In this document: positions 52,453 to 64,000 of the stretch, piece by piece
Layout: each line of letters begins with the position of its first letter
How positions within the stretch are numbered: position 1 is the first letter of the stretch
Assembly: GCA_029948255.1 (NCBI GenBank)
Contig: JALIZF010001514.1
Span: 124,001-188,000, forward strand
Length of the DNA: 64,000 nucleotides
Origin: Telmatactis stephensoni
Lineage: Eukaryota; Cnidaria; Anthozoa; Actiniaria; Isophelliidae
Reading direction: 5' to 3'
Made by a program: the position numbers and the translations under genes
Notes under the pieces: model-generated
What the model was told of the DNA's origin: nothing
Seen by the model: only the letters and a program-made list of their open reading frames with translations
The model's database searches: none

Positions 52453-55400
52453 ATGAATCGTAACGAAGTAAGGAAAAAGCAGCCAATGTAAGTACACAAC
52501 ACTGATTGTGTTGACAAAATCGATCTGATTCAGTCTCATGTCAATTTATCAGCAAATGAGAATTTAACAAATTTACAATGGAAAGCCGTTGTATGTACTC
52601 TTATTCACCACGATATTACGTCACACATGGTCAAAATGTTATGGATTTACGAGGCGTAGCATATTGATATTAATCTCATGCTTTAGATCTTGATATTTTT
52701 CAATCTTCTCTTTCTCCTTGCTGCAAACTGTGGTATCAAACAACAGGCTACATGTATATGTCAATGATAGTACACTCGTCTGGTTTCTCGACTTCTTATT
52801 GAGAACATAATCACAATGTCAGGCTTATTGCACGCAATCTGATGATCTGTTTGTTAATGTATCATCATCATCATCATCATCACTATTATTAAATTATTAT
52901 AAGCATAATTATTATTATTAGGGAGCATTCATTTTTTAGGAGGGGGGTGGTGGGGTGGGCCGGAGGAATTGCAGGAATCAAATACAAAAAAAATGCAAGC
53001 CCCCTCGGTAAGGAATTGAACTATATTGATGACCCACCCCACTTCCAAATATGAAAATAGGGTCCCTTGACCTGGTTTAAATTTCAGAAAAACATGACCC
53101 ACCCCCTTTCATAGAGTAAATTTCTTTTGGCCCACCCCTCAATTCCTCCGGCCCACCCCCCTCCTAAAAAATGAATGCTCTCTTATTATTATTTTGTTTT
53201 TCCCATCAGGAAGGCCAGTGCTAACATCAATGCCAGTCGCAAGAGTAGCCACAGCTTTAGCAGCAGAAGGACTGTTGGTGCTGCTTCTCGTAGCAATTTA
53301 TTTGCTTCAACGAGCAGAAAAAGTGTAGTGATTGACTCAAGCAAACAAGAGAAAGCCCATTCCAAGCCACCAGTTCAGGTGATTTACAAAGCATTATTCT
53401 ATCTGTAGCCTTTTACTAACATCTTTAAAAAAACTAAAGCCCATTTCAGAACCCTATAAAGTCAATGAAAGTACTTTTATGTGGCAAACAAAAAAACTAA
53501 GTCAGGGCAAGATTTAAATTAAAATTGAAATAACAACTAAATGGTTTATTTAGATAAAAATGCTCATAGAACAAGATTTACCTACCAAAACAATTGTGAC
53601 GTACATTGTACATGTATGTAGTAATTAATTAAGTAGACAAAATCTCTCAAAATCAGTATTGTGTGGCCGTATTTTAGTCACTGATAATTTAACTCAAAAA
53701 CCAAACAACAGAAACAGCAAAAAATTCAGGAGCCAATTCTTTCATTAAGAATATATAGAATTTATACAGAAAACCAGTGAACTAGTAGTTTAGATTTTAG
53801 AGACTAGATTAGATTTTAGATTTTTGATGATGTCACTGAAAACCATGCAAGTTTGATGCTGTAAGTTTAATTTGTTCTACAGAATACATTATTGTCCCTC
53901 TTCCTGACCTCAGTATTCCCATTCCCCTTAGTTGGTAAAGGTGATTTTAAACTTAGGGACATGGCTTGCTGTGAAGCACTGTTACTGGCAGTGCCAGCTG
54001 GCTGAATACTTTGAAATAATTTAAAACCAGTACGTTGGCTCTAGTATCCACCATATATGATTACAAAATGTGTACCACATGTTAAATAATTTTACAGTTC
54101 TTTTTATATATTTAAATTACCCAGTTTGTTCTTGCTTGTATACCCAATACAAGTGGGTACCCATGCCATGAAGGTTTTTCTCTAAGAGGTATTCTGTTTT
54201 TTCCTCCCTCAGCAAAAATCAATGTGAGTTGAGTGTTGCATGCAAAATATTTACATGTAATGTAGAGGTTATTTATAAGTGAGTGTGTAGAAAACGTGGA
54301 GATATTAGCATACACTGTACAATTTATTTGCTGCTCTGATATCTGAGTATAAATAAAGATTAATATTATCATTAGAATCCCTATGATGCAATTTTATTTA
54401 TTTTGAAAATCGATTCTTATTAGAGAGTATAGTGAAAGTGTATATAATTTTATGATGATAAAAGATATAAACGATATAAAAGTTTTAAAACTCAAAATGC
54501 AAATGAGATGATGTCCAAAGATTGGCATAACCTCAATGTGGTATGGAGAATACCAAAGAAATAAGAAATGCCATCATGCTTGATTAGGCCTTGTGGAAAG
54601 GTATTTTTGTCAGGATGACTGGGGATGATTCCCAACCTAAAGATATGGCAGTACAAGCAACAAAATCAATCAACTTGTCTTGCAATATCATTGTGAAACG
54701 AGTTGAATAGCAATGCTGTGCATTATTCCACCTGAAAACAAACTTGTCTCGCAACAAAATAATTTGCTGCAAGTTGAAAAAGTCTGTTGCAGCAAGTAGA
54801 CAGTTGCTCTTGAACCGTTTTGCAACAAAATTTCATGATGTTACGTGTATTGTACCCCAAAGTCAACTTGTCCCGCAGCAAACTGCAAAATGGCTTCCTT
54901 CGTGTTCGTGATTAATCCAATCAGAAGTCAGGATTCACTCAACTTGCAGCAAACTATTTTGTTGTGAGACAAGTTTGTTTTCAGGTGGAAAAACACAGCA
55001 TCACTCTTCAACTCGTTTCGCAGCAATGTTGCAAGACAAGTTGAGCGATTTGTGTTGCTCGGATTACCGTAGCTTAAGTTGAAGCAAGTCATCACATGTT
55101 GTACATGTATGTGCAACCAGTGCTCTTCTACTGTATATTAACCAACTTTTTTGCTAAACTGCAGTATTTTGGATTGAGTCATTCTTGTAATATATAATAT
55201 ATGAATGATGCCTAATTTGACATCATCAAATTATTAATTAGCACATTTAAAATATTCATGACTCAGAAATATGAAGTCCGCAACTAGTAATATTATTTAA
55301 TATAATAAAACTGTTCTCGTTATCACTTAATAAATAAGTCATTTTTAGAACAAAACAATTGTTGTAGGGTAGATGTACTAGCTGTTTGTTGTTAATTTTG

Positions 55401-58400
55401 ACTCAATGTATACATATGTTTTCTCATTAAATTTCTAGGTGTTTGATGAAATGGGTCAAGATGTTACTCCACGAAGCCTTTTGGCTGTTGATCAAATGGC
55501 AGTAAAGTAAGTGCATGACTGTACAAAACATTATCTATAGTCTCACAGTTCATGATAAACCAATGTGATCAATCATGCATTCTTGAAAGTACAACTGTAA
55601 GTACAAAACATGCAATTATAATAAAATTTCTTTACAATGATTATTTTTAGTCTGTACTACATGTAAATGCAGTATACAGTCATGTGCTTTAAACCTCAAT
55701 TAGAGCACGATTTGTGTGGCGCTCAATACATGATATCATTGTGCATATTTTGGAACTGTAGCCTGATGTATGACATGGTCTGTGTGATGAGGTGGTACTT
55801 TATAACATATAGTAATAAATCAGAATAATTATATATAATTATTGACATCCCATGCACCATTTCGGTCTCAGCTTCTATGTTTTTAGACCTGACAACGTTT
55901 CTTCATTTGACTATATATGGTATGGTAGTACATGAACTTTAGAGTCTCTTTTCAAAGAAGAGACTCTAAAGTACATGTACCACCATATGTTATTAATAAC
56001 ATTCATTACACTATTCTCAACACCAGTAATGATGTAAAACTTGATTTTGTACAAAAATTGTGTTCAGCATATTTGAGTAGCAGTCATGTGTTCAGTTCAT
56101 ACATATATATTAAATCTTAGTTTTGATTACCTTACATTCCTGCATGTGAGGGTTACTACATGTAGTAAGTTAATTACTTATAATAACCATATCATTGACA
56201 CTTTTTGACAAATCATTTTCTTGTCATTTTTTAGGAGAAACCAAAGTAATACCTTCTTTGATGCTAGTGCATCCATAGCAACTGTGAGTGTCTTACATAA
56301 GTGTGTTATAATTAAGTTGTATATACTTGAAGCTAGCTGGATGTTTAATGTCTGCATCCATATACTTACAAGTACAGTCCAGAAGACTTAATATTCATCA
56401 CGAGTGTAAAATGTCCTAATGAAAAGAGTGTTGGGTGTCTGTGTGAAAAGAAACATGCTTTTATATGTACCATAGTTAGTAGAGGGTCCCTCTACTAACT
56501 ATGATATGTACCCAATGCCTTGTGTATTTTGATCATAATTTGTAAAATTTATTCCAGCCTTCAGATGTCAGCCAGTCTTTCTATGCTGCCAGTACAGCTA
56601 GTATGTATGGTGGATTTTCAAGGTACTTTGTATTTGCAGTAAACCTGATAGCATCGATGCTGATAATCAAATGATTTGGACAGAAATATACACGTTGTGA
56701 TATTTCACAACAGTTTGACACTTTCAAAATTATTGACAGTATAAGAATAGACAGAAATGAACATCAGGAAATTTGTTGATTAGATGATTTCAAAGATTTT
56801 GTATGCATGCAAGTTATGCAAGTTATGCACCATACTGTTATTCATAAGATACAAGATGCAAATCCAATTTATTATTAACTGGTGAACCCATGCAGGAGAA
56901 GAATTTGTCAGCTTCTATATATACTCAATGATTTTGTAAGAGTCAGTATAGTGTTTGTGCAATTAGCTATTATTAATAATAAACATTTTATTGAAAAAGC
57001 AAGTTAAGAGAACTTTGAATTTTTCAGACCAATATATTTATAATCATTCTATAAACTTTGCAAATTTTTACAGTCTGTCTATTAACTACAGTTACTGTAG
57101 TTAATAGACAGACTGTAAAAATTTGCAAAGTTTATAGAATGATTGTCTATTATCTTGAGAAAGCCGATATGGATTTGAGCCTTGCACAATTTTTACACAA
57201 AAATATAGTCAGTAAATACCAAATGAATGTAGAATATAATATACATGCTGACAATATATTTTAATTTCTAGGTCAGTGTTTGGTTCAGTGTCTGGGAGAT
57301 CATCACCAGAGTCAATCAGTGAAGACTTGACAGAACCAAGCAGTTTCCATGATAAGTTTTCATCAAATCTAGGAGGTAAGGGTTTTACATTTGGTTTTAT
57401 GCTATAACAATGTATAGTTCCAGAAGATGTCCATACCCCCATTTCAGAGGGAATTTCATAGTAGACACTCCTCTCCAACCTAAATGTCCATTTTTTATGC
57501 TATGATATTGACCCACCCTTCTGGAATTTACAATAATTCAACATAAATTTTGATAGGTAGGTAGGTAGGTAGCCTTTATCAATAAGTAAGAGTTGTTATT
57601 AAATACATATTGAATTACATGTAAACCATCAGAAACAAAAAACTCTTGAAATCCCTTTTCTAACCAATAAATCTTTAATTTGTTCTTTTCAGATATTCAA
57701 ACTCATCCAACTTTTATTAAAGAGGAACTTACAGAAGCAGACCTTGACAAACCTGTAAGTCATAATAACTTACATGATTGTACTCAGGGTTGTCATACTG
57801 AATTTGAGTGTGATTTAATGGGATGACCTTAATTATCTCCAGTGGAATCCACTCCTCCCTCCTCTGCTTTTTCTTTTTCAGTGATTTTATTTGCATGTAT
57901 TGTATCTTGAGGTCCTCTCAAAGAGTTTATTCATTCAGTTTAACCTTTTCGCTCCTACAGCGCCTGAAAGTTCTCATGGACTTTTTGGCCCTCTTTTCCT
58001 TTCACGGACACAGCTGCGGCTGATTCATTGTGGCCATTTTGCAAGCACGTGTTTTTGGACTTTTACTTTTTCCCTTCGTCTTTTATCGTTTTTAGTAAAG
58101 TCTTGAGTCCCCTCGGAATTCTGCCCAATTTTCGTGCTTGCTGTGTTCCTTAATCGTCACAACTCCCAAAAAATGCCATGGCAGGTCCGAGAAATTGCCC
58201 TTGGACGAGCTTCAAAGCACACTTCGTGTTGTTGCCACTGAAAATTCACCCAGTCAAAGCTACGAGCCAAAATGCCTACGAAGTGTTACACTTTGACGAA
58301 TTCTTACGGCAAGTAAGCTCTCTGCTACTTCCAGGCTTAATGATGCCCTGCCAGTAGGAACCAAAGGGGAAAAAAGGCTTGAAAATTCACAGAAATCCAA

Positions 58401-61400
58401 GTTTTCTGGACTTTCAAACACCGACCATCACTCAACCAAAAACGCCACCGCTTCAAACTGGTTTCAACTGGTTAACTTGAGCCCTCAATAGTGCAAGACA
58501 GCAGACGTTTCTATGGTTACTCCAGTAAGCAGGCGAAAAAATACACAAATCGATTATGACCTCAAAATCGCGTAAAATCCTCAAAAATCCCCAGTAGCGA
58601 AAGGGTTAACAAGAAACAATTGGTGTCACATGACCCAACTTTGTTACACTTTGCTGTGATCACCAACCCTAGGGCTAACTTTTGGCTAGGGTTGGGGTTA
58701 AAGTTTTAAGGTTGGAATGGGGTTAGAATTTGGGGGATGGGGGTGGTTTTTGGTGCTACAGCCAGGTTAATATTCAGTTTTGTGAGCTAGTTCTCACTTG
58801 CTCCAATGTACAGGTACATCTAACATTAACAGAAACAGACACCATATGGTTGCTAGATTTACCAGGAACATACATAGCAGAGGATCAGGAAGCAGCTGTG
58901 AAGGAAAAAGAAAAAATACAGAAATATGATGAAGTAAGAACTCTATCATTTGACCCATGTTTCCCTAGTACTCGTGCACTCTTAAGAAAACCTTTGAAAA
59001 AGATGACCTGATCGGCGCGGGATGGGACGGCTTTGCTCTAGTAGGCCGTAAAACCTCATCATACTCAAGATACCCAACTCATAAAGTCTCTATATACCAA
59101 GTTACAAATGTAGTCTTTACAACATAGCTACAATCTTAGGAGCACTCTGATTGGCCAGAAAGCTATGAACTATTTGCACATGGGCTGCACTGAGCGTGCA
59201 CTATCTTCGTCATCGCCTTTATCAAATCGTTCATTTTTAAGATGGCGACACATATAACGTGCGCTCTGATTGGCTGAAAATCTAATAATTTATGAACTAT
59301 TTCCGCATGGGCTGCACAGCTCCGTTTTTAACGTTCCAGGCTCTGTTATAAATCAATGAGACAACAGGAAGTCGCTTGCCATTGAATTATAGACGCACTT
59401 GAGAAAATATAAAGAACTCTTAACAAACTAGAGTCGCACTTGGCAACGCCTCCTGCCACTCTTACATTCATTGATCGTTCTTTATATTTTCTCTCGTGCG
59501 TCTACATGTAATAATGCCATGGGCACGCAGCTTTCTGTTGTCTAATTGATAAATATACAACATTTCATGAATCTCAACCCTTTTATATGGCTGCAGTGTA
59601 AAATGGCAACCCTTTGTATACTTCCAGATCTAGAGCAAAAACGTTACTCCTTTCAAATACCATCAGCAGAGAAGAAAAGTACCCCTTTCAGGTGATGCCT
59701 CCACATATAGCCCACCATAGAGAGTACCACCTGCCCACCCCCGACCCCCCCTTTGGAAAATGGTTAAATTGAATGCATCTCATAAATGTGGTGTTTATTA
59801 TGGAAAGTTTTAACAGCATAAAAGCTATAGCTGTCGATTAATCCTGTTCAATCAAATCTTTTTAACCAGCTACTCAAGAATCGTGCTGGTAATGACATGT
59901 ATGTAGAACGTGGCATGCAAACCTTTAATGATGCACCAAAAAGCAAGGAAGTCCAGACATTGAATGTGGAACTTTTGGTAAGAATCACTTTAATTTACTA
60001 AAATAATAATAGTTACAAAAAATGTTTGTAAGTCAGTTAAAAGTTTAATGAACAATGAAATAATATCTTATATTTAAAGGATGTAGGGTGTATGGCAACC
60101 ACTTGGGACATGTATGATACTCTTAATGCTCACCAAAGTGGTCAAGAAGGTAATTATTATGATTGTTAAATCTAAGAAAGCCTGGGGGTTACCCCCTATA
60201 ATAGACTATAAGGAAGGCTCCACCCAAAAGGGGTACCCAGTTTTCACACTTAGAGGTATAAAAAGGCTACCTTTTATACATTCATTTGGAAGTAATTATG
60301 AAAGGTCTACCTGTTTGTGTTGGATTGAACAAAATGTAGTATGGACTTAGGGCTACAAAGGGTTTTCAAGATGAGTATTAATTAGCTAGACCAAGTACAG
60401 GGAAATCTGCCATTTGAATGAGTATTTTAAAGGAACACCATTTTGTATTTTGTATTTGTATTTGGAATGCAAAAGGGTTAACCTTCTCTACAAAATTGTT
60501 ATAGTATATGGGGCATGGTTAATGATTTTTGACCTTGGGACGGAGCCTCCCTGTGTAAAATTTCATAAGCATCTTGGTTAATCAAGATATTACTATAGAA
60601 TGGTATTAATTTCAGGTTTAAAGTCAGAGTCCTATGAGAAGTTTGAAAGTTTAAGCAGGCCAGCAAGTGGTGAGAAGACCAGTAGCTATGGTGACAGTGA
60701 TAGTGTTGGAACAGGCTCTATAAGACCAACAAGTGCGGCATCAGGAAGTATCACAGGTAATCAAATATCTCAAACGGGGATTGGCTTAGCTAAATGCTGT
60801 TTAAAGATACACTGTAATGGGATTTGAAAATAAATGCAACTGATCTTGACTAGTATTATTGATGGAAAAAAAGATCCATTTGTGGGATTTTTGCATGGTG
60901 TTATGATCTTAGATAACCCTACCTCTTTAATTTGATACTGGTAAACCAATTGTTTACACTTTACTTATGAATAATAATAAATAATTAATATAAGTGATAT
61001 TCGACGTTAATTCATAACAGTCTTGAGAATGATGTCAGCGACATCAAAACGTCACTTATATAAATTTTCATAGTAAAAACCATCAATAAATCTACAGTCA
61101 TTCAATAATAAATAACAAAGATATTTAATATAATTAGATGGAGTCAATTTAGCTTTTGCTAATCTTCCATTGGGCCATCTGCAATCTCATCACACTCACT
61201 ACCTCTACATTAAATATTCTGCATACAATGCTCAACTCACATGTTGATTTTTGCTGAGGGAGGAAAAACTGGAGAACCCGGAGAAAAACCCCCGTGGCAT
61301 GGTAGAGAACAACACATTAAACAAACTCAGTTCACTTATGATCCAGCACCTGAGCTGCGACTCAAACGCAGACCACAGTGGTGAATGGCCAGCGCTCTCA

Positions 61401-63548
61401 CCACTTTGCCAACCATGCCACCCTACAGTACTTATGTTTTCAATGTGTTGTGTGACAGGTAGCAGATCGAGCTAGTATGTTACTTTACCATTAGATATAT
61501 TTAAAAGTACATGTAAAGAGGATGTTTATAATATATAATATTCAATGTCATTGCTGCTAGTGAGAGTACAAACACTAAAAGCATGCAACTGTACTAAAGA
61601 GTACTATTTGTAGCTACTGGTAATTAATTTTGGCACACATTTAGTGGTTGTTCTCTCAGATCTAAAGTATTTGTTTTTCATATTATTATATTTTTCTTCT
61701 ATCAATTTTAAATTTTTATGCACTAAATGTAATTCATAATATTAAATTAATGACAATTAACTCTTAGACAACGATCAACAAATTAAGCTGTAACACTTCT
61801 AAATCATGTCTAAATAAATACTGTTATTGTTGTCTTTTCATGTTTTGTGTGACAGGTAGCAGAGCTAGTATGTTAACCATGAAGAGCAGCTCCATGGATG
61901 AGATGGCTGCAGGAGAAGAGAAGGATGAAGATAAAACTACTGAAGAGGTTGCAGAGATAGTCAAGGAGCGCATACTTGGGGTTCGTAATCCATGTCTTGC
62001 CAAGTTACATTATAAACAGAACAGTGGATAATGCCAGCTTCAAATCATATCACTGCCTAAAATGTAAATCTTTCACTTAATTTTTTTTCTCTTCATTTTA
62101 AAATAGTCTGACAACATGAAAGCAAGCCTTTTTGTCATGGAAAGAGCCATTGCTCAAAACATATATCAAGCACGACAAGCACAGTACAGAGCCTTAGATG
62201 TTGTACCTGGTAAAGAATATTTAAGTTGGTTGTTGAGAAAAAAATTATGTTCCATGCAGGGTAGCTTATTTGGCTACAGGCTGTATGATATTGATACAAT
62301 GGAAAAAAGACCAATATTCCCAACTTGGGGTTTTCTTGGGTCTAAACTTGGAATAGGATATCAATATTATGATCTTGATATCCATAGGAACTGAGAGAAC
62401 GAATGAATGAATGAATAAATGAATGAATGAACAGCTGAATGAAGGAACAGATGCATGAAAACAATATTTACAGCACAAAGCCCAAAAGCATGACCAGCTA
62501 TGATTTATTCACATACTTTCGACTGAGTAACCATCAGTCACCATCAGGAATTCTCGTATCTTACATTTTATCCAAGTGGCGAGATAAAAAGTATGCAAAT
62601 GCATTAACAGTGGTCATGGGTTTGAGCTTTGTGCTTTATATTGAATATCTATTGTTAGATATTGATGCTGACAAAGAAGAAGAAGAGTCTTCTAATGTCG
62701 AGACATTGGCTCAGTTAGGTCCCAGGCTCAATAAACTGTGGTCCTATACTTGTAACTTGACTAAAGGAAGAAATGTTAGTTGTTTAGCGTGGAATAAGCT
62801 TAATAAGGTAAAATCCGATGATGGCCCATAGTTCATACTTGCATGTATAACCAGTAAAGTAGTTACCTTCATGTGCCTTTCTGAGGGTTTTTCATAGTGC
62901 TATTCTAATGATAGGCTTATTGTTATTAATAGGACATTGTTGCTGTTGGATATGGAGAGTTTTCATACTCAGACCAGAAAGGTGGTCTTGCTTGTTGTTG
63001 GAGTATTAAAAATCCCGAGGTACAGTATGATTTTTTATTTTTCTCTCTTCCTCTTTGCCTATACCATATGAGACACCCAATATATATATATCCTAAAGAA
63101 AAACAGGCCTAAGAAAGTTGAAGTGCCTAGGTGTATGCAGCCCTACTAAAGGCACAAAAGACTCAATCCCTGGACTACATGTCCAGTGCTGTACCAACAT
63201 TACATTAAGTATCAAGCCAAGCCAGATGGAGACTGATAGTGCCGATAGTGTCAAATAGCAGAATTCCAGTCTTGGCATTTGGTGAATGAAACAGAAGTGG
63301 TTGGCACTTCAACTTTTAGTGTCCTTGATTTGCTAAGTGCCAAGCCACTCAGTACCCTATGAAGCAGCTTAGTTGTGACCCATCTCATGATGGTCCCTTG
63401 TGGACAGGACAATAAAAAATACCGTACAATGCATGTTTGACCATTGTTATCTTTCTTCCATTGTTAACAGTATCCAGAACGAGTTTTCCATCTTAGTAAA
63501 GGTGTTACTGCTTTGGACTTTTCTGCAGCCCATCCAAACCTTTTAGCT
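52453..63548 (+). CDS. DNAI4: Dynein axonemal intermediate chain 4 (WDR78), 5' part
   Basis: WD-repeat intermediate chain of inner-arm axonemal dynein (f/I1), acting in motile cilia. Coding exons seen: 52453-52487, 53210-53378, 55439-55506, 56235-56283, 56558-56622, 57272-57375, 57693-57754, 58814-58933, 59870-59977, 60080-60149, 60616-60756, 61856-61980, 62107-62209, 62659-62807, 62933-63019 and 63471-63548, all in phase, 511 aa so far. The N-terminus is Ser/Arg-rich and disordered. Family segments: QDVTPRSLL, LTETDTIWLLDLP, NDMYVERGMQTFNDAPKSK and CMATTWDMYD, then LWSYTCNLTKGRNVSCLAWN and DIVAVGYGEFSYSDQKGGL, which open the WD propeller. Most of the propeller lies beyond the window. The donor after 61980 (GTTCGT) is weak but phase and homology support it. 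A first exon with only 35 coding bases is the least certain. Confidence 0.9.
52921..53182. mobile_element. Foldback MITE with TTA duplication, abutting DNAI4 exon 2
   Basis: Inverted ends GGGAGCATTCATTTTTTAGG and complement, with TTA flanking both sides (52918-52920 and 53183-53185), as expected for Harbinger-type MITEs. The arms include GGCCGGAGGAATTG. It ends 27 bases before the exon 2 boundary, so the branch point and pyrimidine tract must lie in this short gap. Confidence 0.7.
54150..54300 (+). repeat. SINE 3' part (headless copy)
   Basis: The words GGTTTTTCTC, TTTTTCCTCCCTCAGCAAAA and TGTGAGTTGAG follow each other as in the minus-strand copy at 61195-61435, but the tRNA-like head is missing or unrecognisable. 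In DNAI4 intron 2. Confidence 0.55.
54666..55050. mobile_element. Foldback element with about 115-bp arms
   Basis: CAACTTGTCTTGCAA, GAAACGAGTTGAA, CCACCTGAAAACAAACTTGT and TGCTGCAAGTTGA run down the left arm and return inverted in the right arm from 54940 to 55050. In DNAI4 intron 2. Confidence 0.7.
55921..55985. repeat. Short hairpin
   Basis: Arms TATGGT, GTACATG and ACTTTAGAGTCTCTT with complements; small mismatches. In DNAI4 intron 3. Confidence 0.65.
56471..56503. repeat. 33-bp perfect palindrome
   Basis: CATAGTTAGTAGAGGG, one T, then the exact complement. In DNAI4 intron 4, 54 bases before exon 5. Confidence 0.8.
57042..57144. repeat. 103-bp perfect palindrome
   Basis: A 51-base arm beginning AATCATTCTATAAACTTTGC is followed by a single T and its exact complement. 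No mismatch was found in manual comparison. Lies in DNAI4 intron 5, 127 bases before exon 6. Confidence 0.85.
57944..58605. mobile_element. TTAA-flanked element in DNAI4 intron 7
   Basis: The left end CCTTTTCGCTCCTAC and the right end GTAGCGAAAGG, followed by an extra G, are inverted copies. TTAA lies outside (57940-57943 and 58606-58609). No coding region seen. Confidence 0.65.
59150..59515. repeat. Direct and inverted repeats in DNAI4 intron 8
   Basis: GAGCACTCTGATTGGCCAGAA followed by TATGAACTATTTGCACATGG recurs about 105 bases later with changes. From 59394 to 59505, GACGCACTTGAGAAAATATA and complement form a hairpin. Confidence 0.5.
61195..61435 (-). repeat. tRNA-derived SINE
   Basis: On the minus strand: GGTGGCATGGTTGGCAAAG, with a perfect A-box TGGCAAAGTGG, then after about 45 bases GTTTGAGTCGC as a diverged B-box. 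A body follows with TTTTTCTCCGGGTTCTCCAG and TCCTCCCTCAGCAAAA. The body word resembles the CTCCGGGTGCTCCGGTTTCC motif I remember from conserved central domains of animal SINEs. Sits in DNAI4 intron 11. A second head is at 2945-3040 and a second body at 54150-54300. Confidence 0.7.
61447..61481 (+). pseudogene. Partial duplicate of DNAI4 exon 12 start with acceptor
   Basis: TTGTGTGACAG followed by GTAGCAGATCGAGCTAGTA copies the intron/exon border at 61845-61876 with a small insertion, then loses similarity. Using this acceptor would run into a stop soon after, so it is probably a dead or decoy splice site. Confidence 0.55.
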
Positions 63549-64000
63549 GTAAGTTCCACATGCAGCCAGACAATCTATCATGAAACTCCAGGCATTTTAA
63601 GAAAGTTTTTATCATAAAATGTAACAATGATATGTTCAATTTCATCCATTGGAATAGTCACCCTCCAAGATTTGTAAGGGTTAACAGACAAATTTTGTGA
63701 CCTCTCACAAGCCCGTCACCAGCGTATTGGTAGGGGAGGCTCCATTTCCACCATATTTGGCTTGGATAAGGGGGTACTTAAATGACTAGCCTCGGCAACG
63801 CATGCATGCATCCAAGAGTTTGTAAAATGAACTCTTGGGCCTAAAAATATCAAATAAAAAAGTCAAAACCTTTGGTCTCCAGGGCAGATTTTAATACATG
63901 TCAAAGAAGAAGTTTTAGAACCTATTCGGTGTTTGCTGTAGGAAACACGAACACTGACCACGCAGTTTCTTTACAATAAGTCCAGGATAACATTGTGAGG

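Noticed and set aside
61340..61430. A possible tRNA gene
   Set aside because: A and B boxes are present but no acceptor stem or cloverleaf forms, and the same sequence recurs with a SINE body.
62439..62658. Longer DNAI4 exon 14 starting at 62439
   Set aside because: The upstream part is hydrophobic and unlike the family; the acceptor at 62657-62658 gives the right phase and the expected acidic linker.

Overview
This window is animal nuclear DNA: AT-rich, with multi-exon genes using GT-AG introns mostly of 0.1-2 kb. The MIER1 gene (ELM2-SANT corepressor) and the ciliary dynein gene DNAI4 (WDR78) mark it as metazoan. Intron-rich conserved genes, a THAP/DDE plus YqaJ transposon and a heavy load of short palindromic elements suggest an invertebrate, perhaps a cnidarian. 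The species assignment is inference.

Layout. (1) 1326-5477, minus: complete NDUFS3 (mitochondrial complex I 30 kDa subunit), six exons with a readable targeting peptide. (2) 5751-12510: nested mobile DNA, centred on a 4.9-kb ISL2EU-like transposon (6182-11488) with about 50-bp inverted ends and two convergent spliced genes that read open: a SWIM/YqaJ nuclease and a THAP-DDE transposase. (3) 12510-18285: gene-free, with non-autonomous elements. (4) 18286-28217: three Rab-like small GTPase genes (minus, plus, minus), each with two coding exons and the same phase-0 intron just before the G3/switch II motif. All three have Met where the catalytic Gln normally stands, and one has lost the DTAG motif. 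(5) 28218-36189: gene-free, packed with nested palindromes, including a 3.3-kb foldback element with an 8-bp target duplication and a long CTTT microsatellite. (6) 36190-47987, plus: MIER1 in 13 coding exons. (7) 52453 to the window end, plus: the 5' part of DNAI4 (16 coding exons seen); the rest lies outside the window.

MIER1 and DNAI4 are also neighbours in the human genome (1p31), so their linkage here may be ancient. Introns and intergenic DNA carry many short inverted-repeat elements, several flanked by TTAA, others by TA, TTA or AT. There are also copies of a tRNA-like SINE with recognisable A and B boxes.

All exon joins below were made by hand from splice signals, reading phase and remembered family sequence. 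They need transcript or homology confirmation. No tRNA, rRNA or other RNA gene was recognised apart from the SINE heads.
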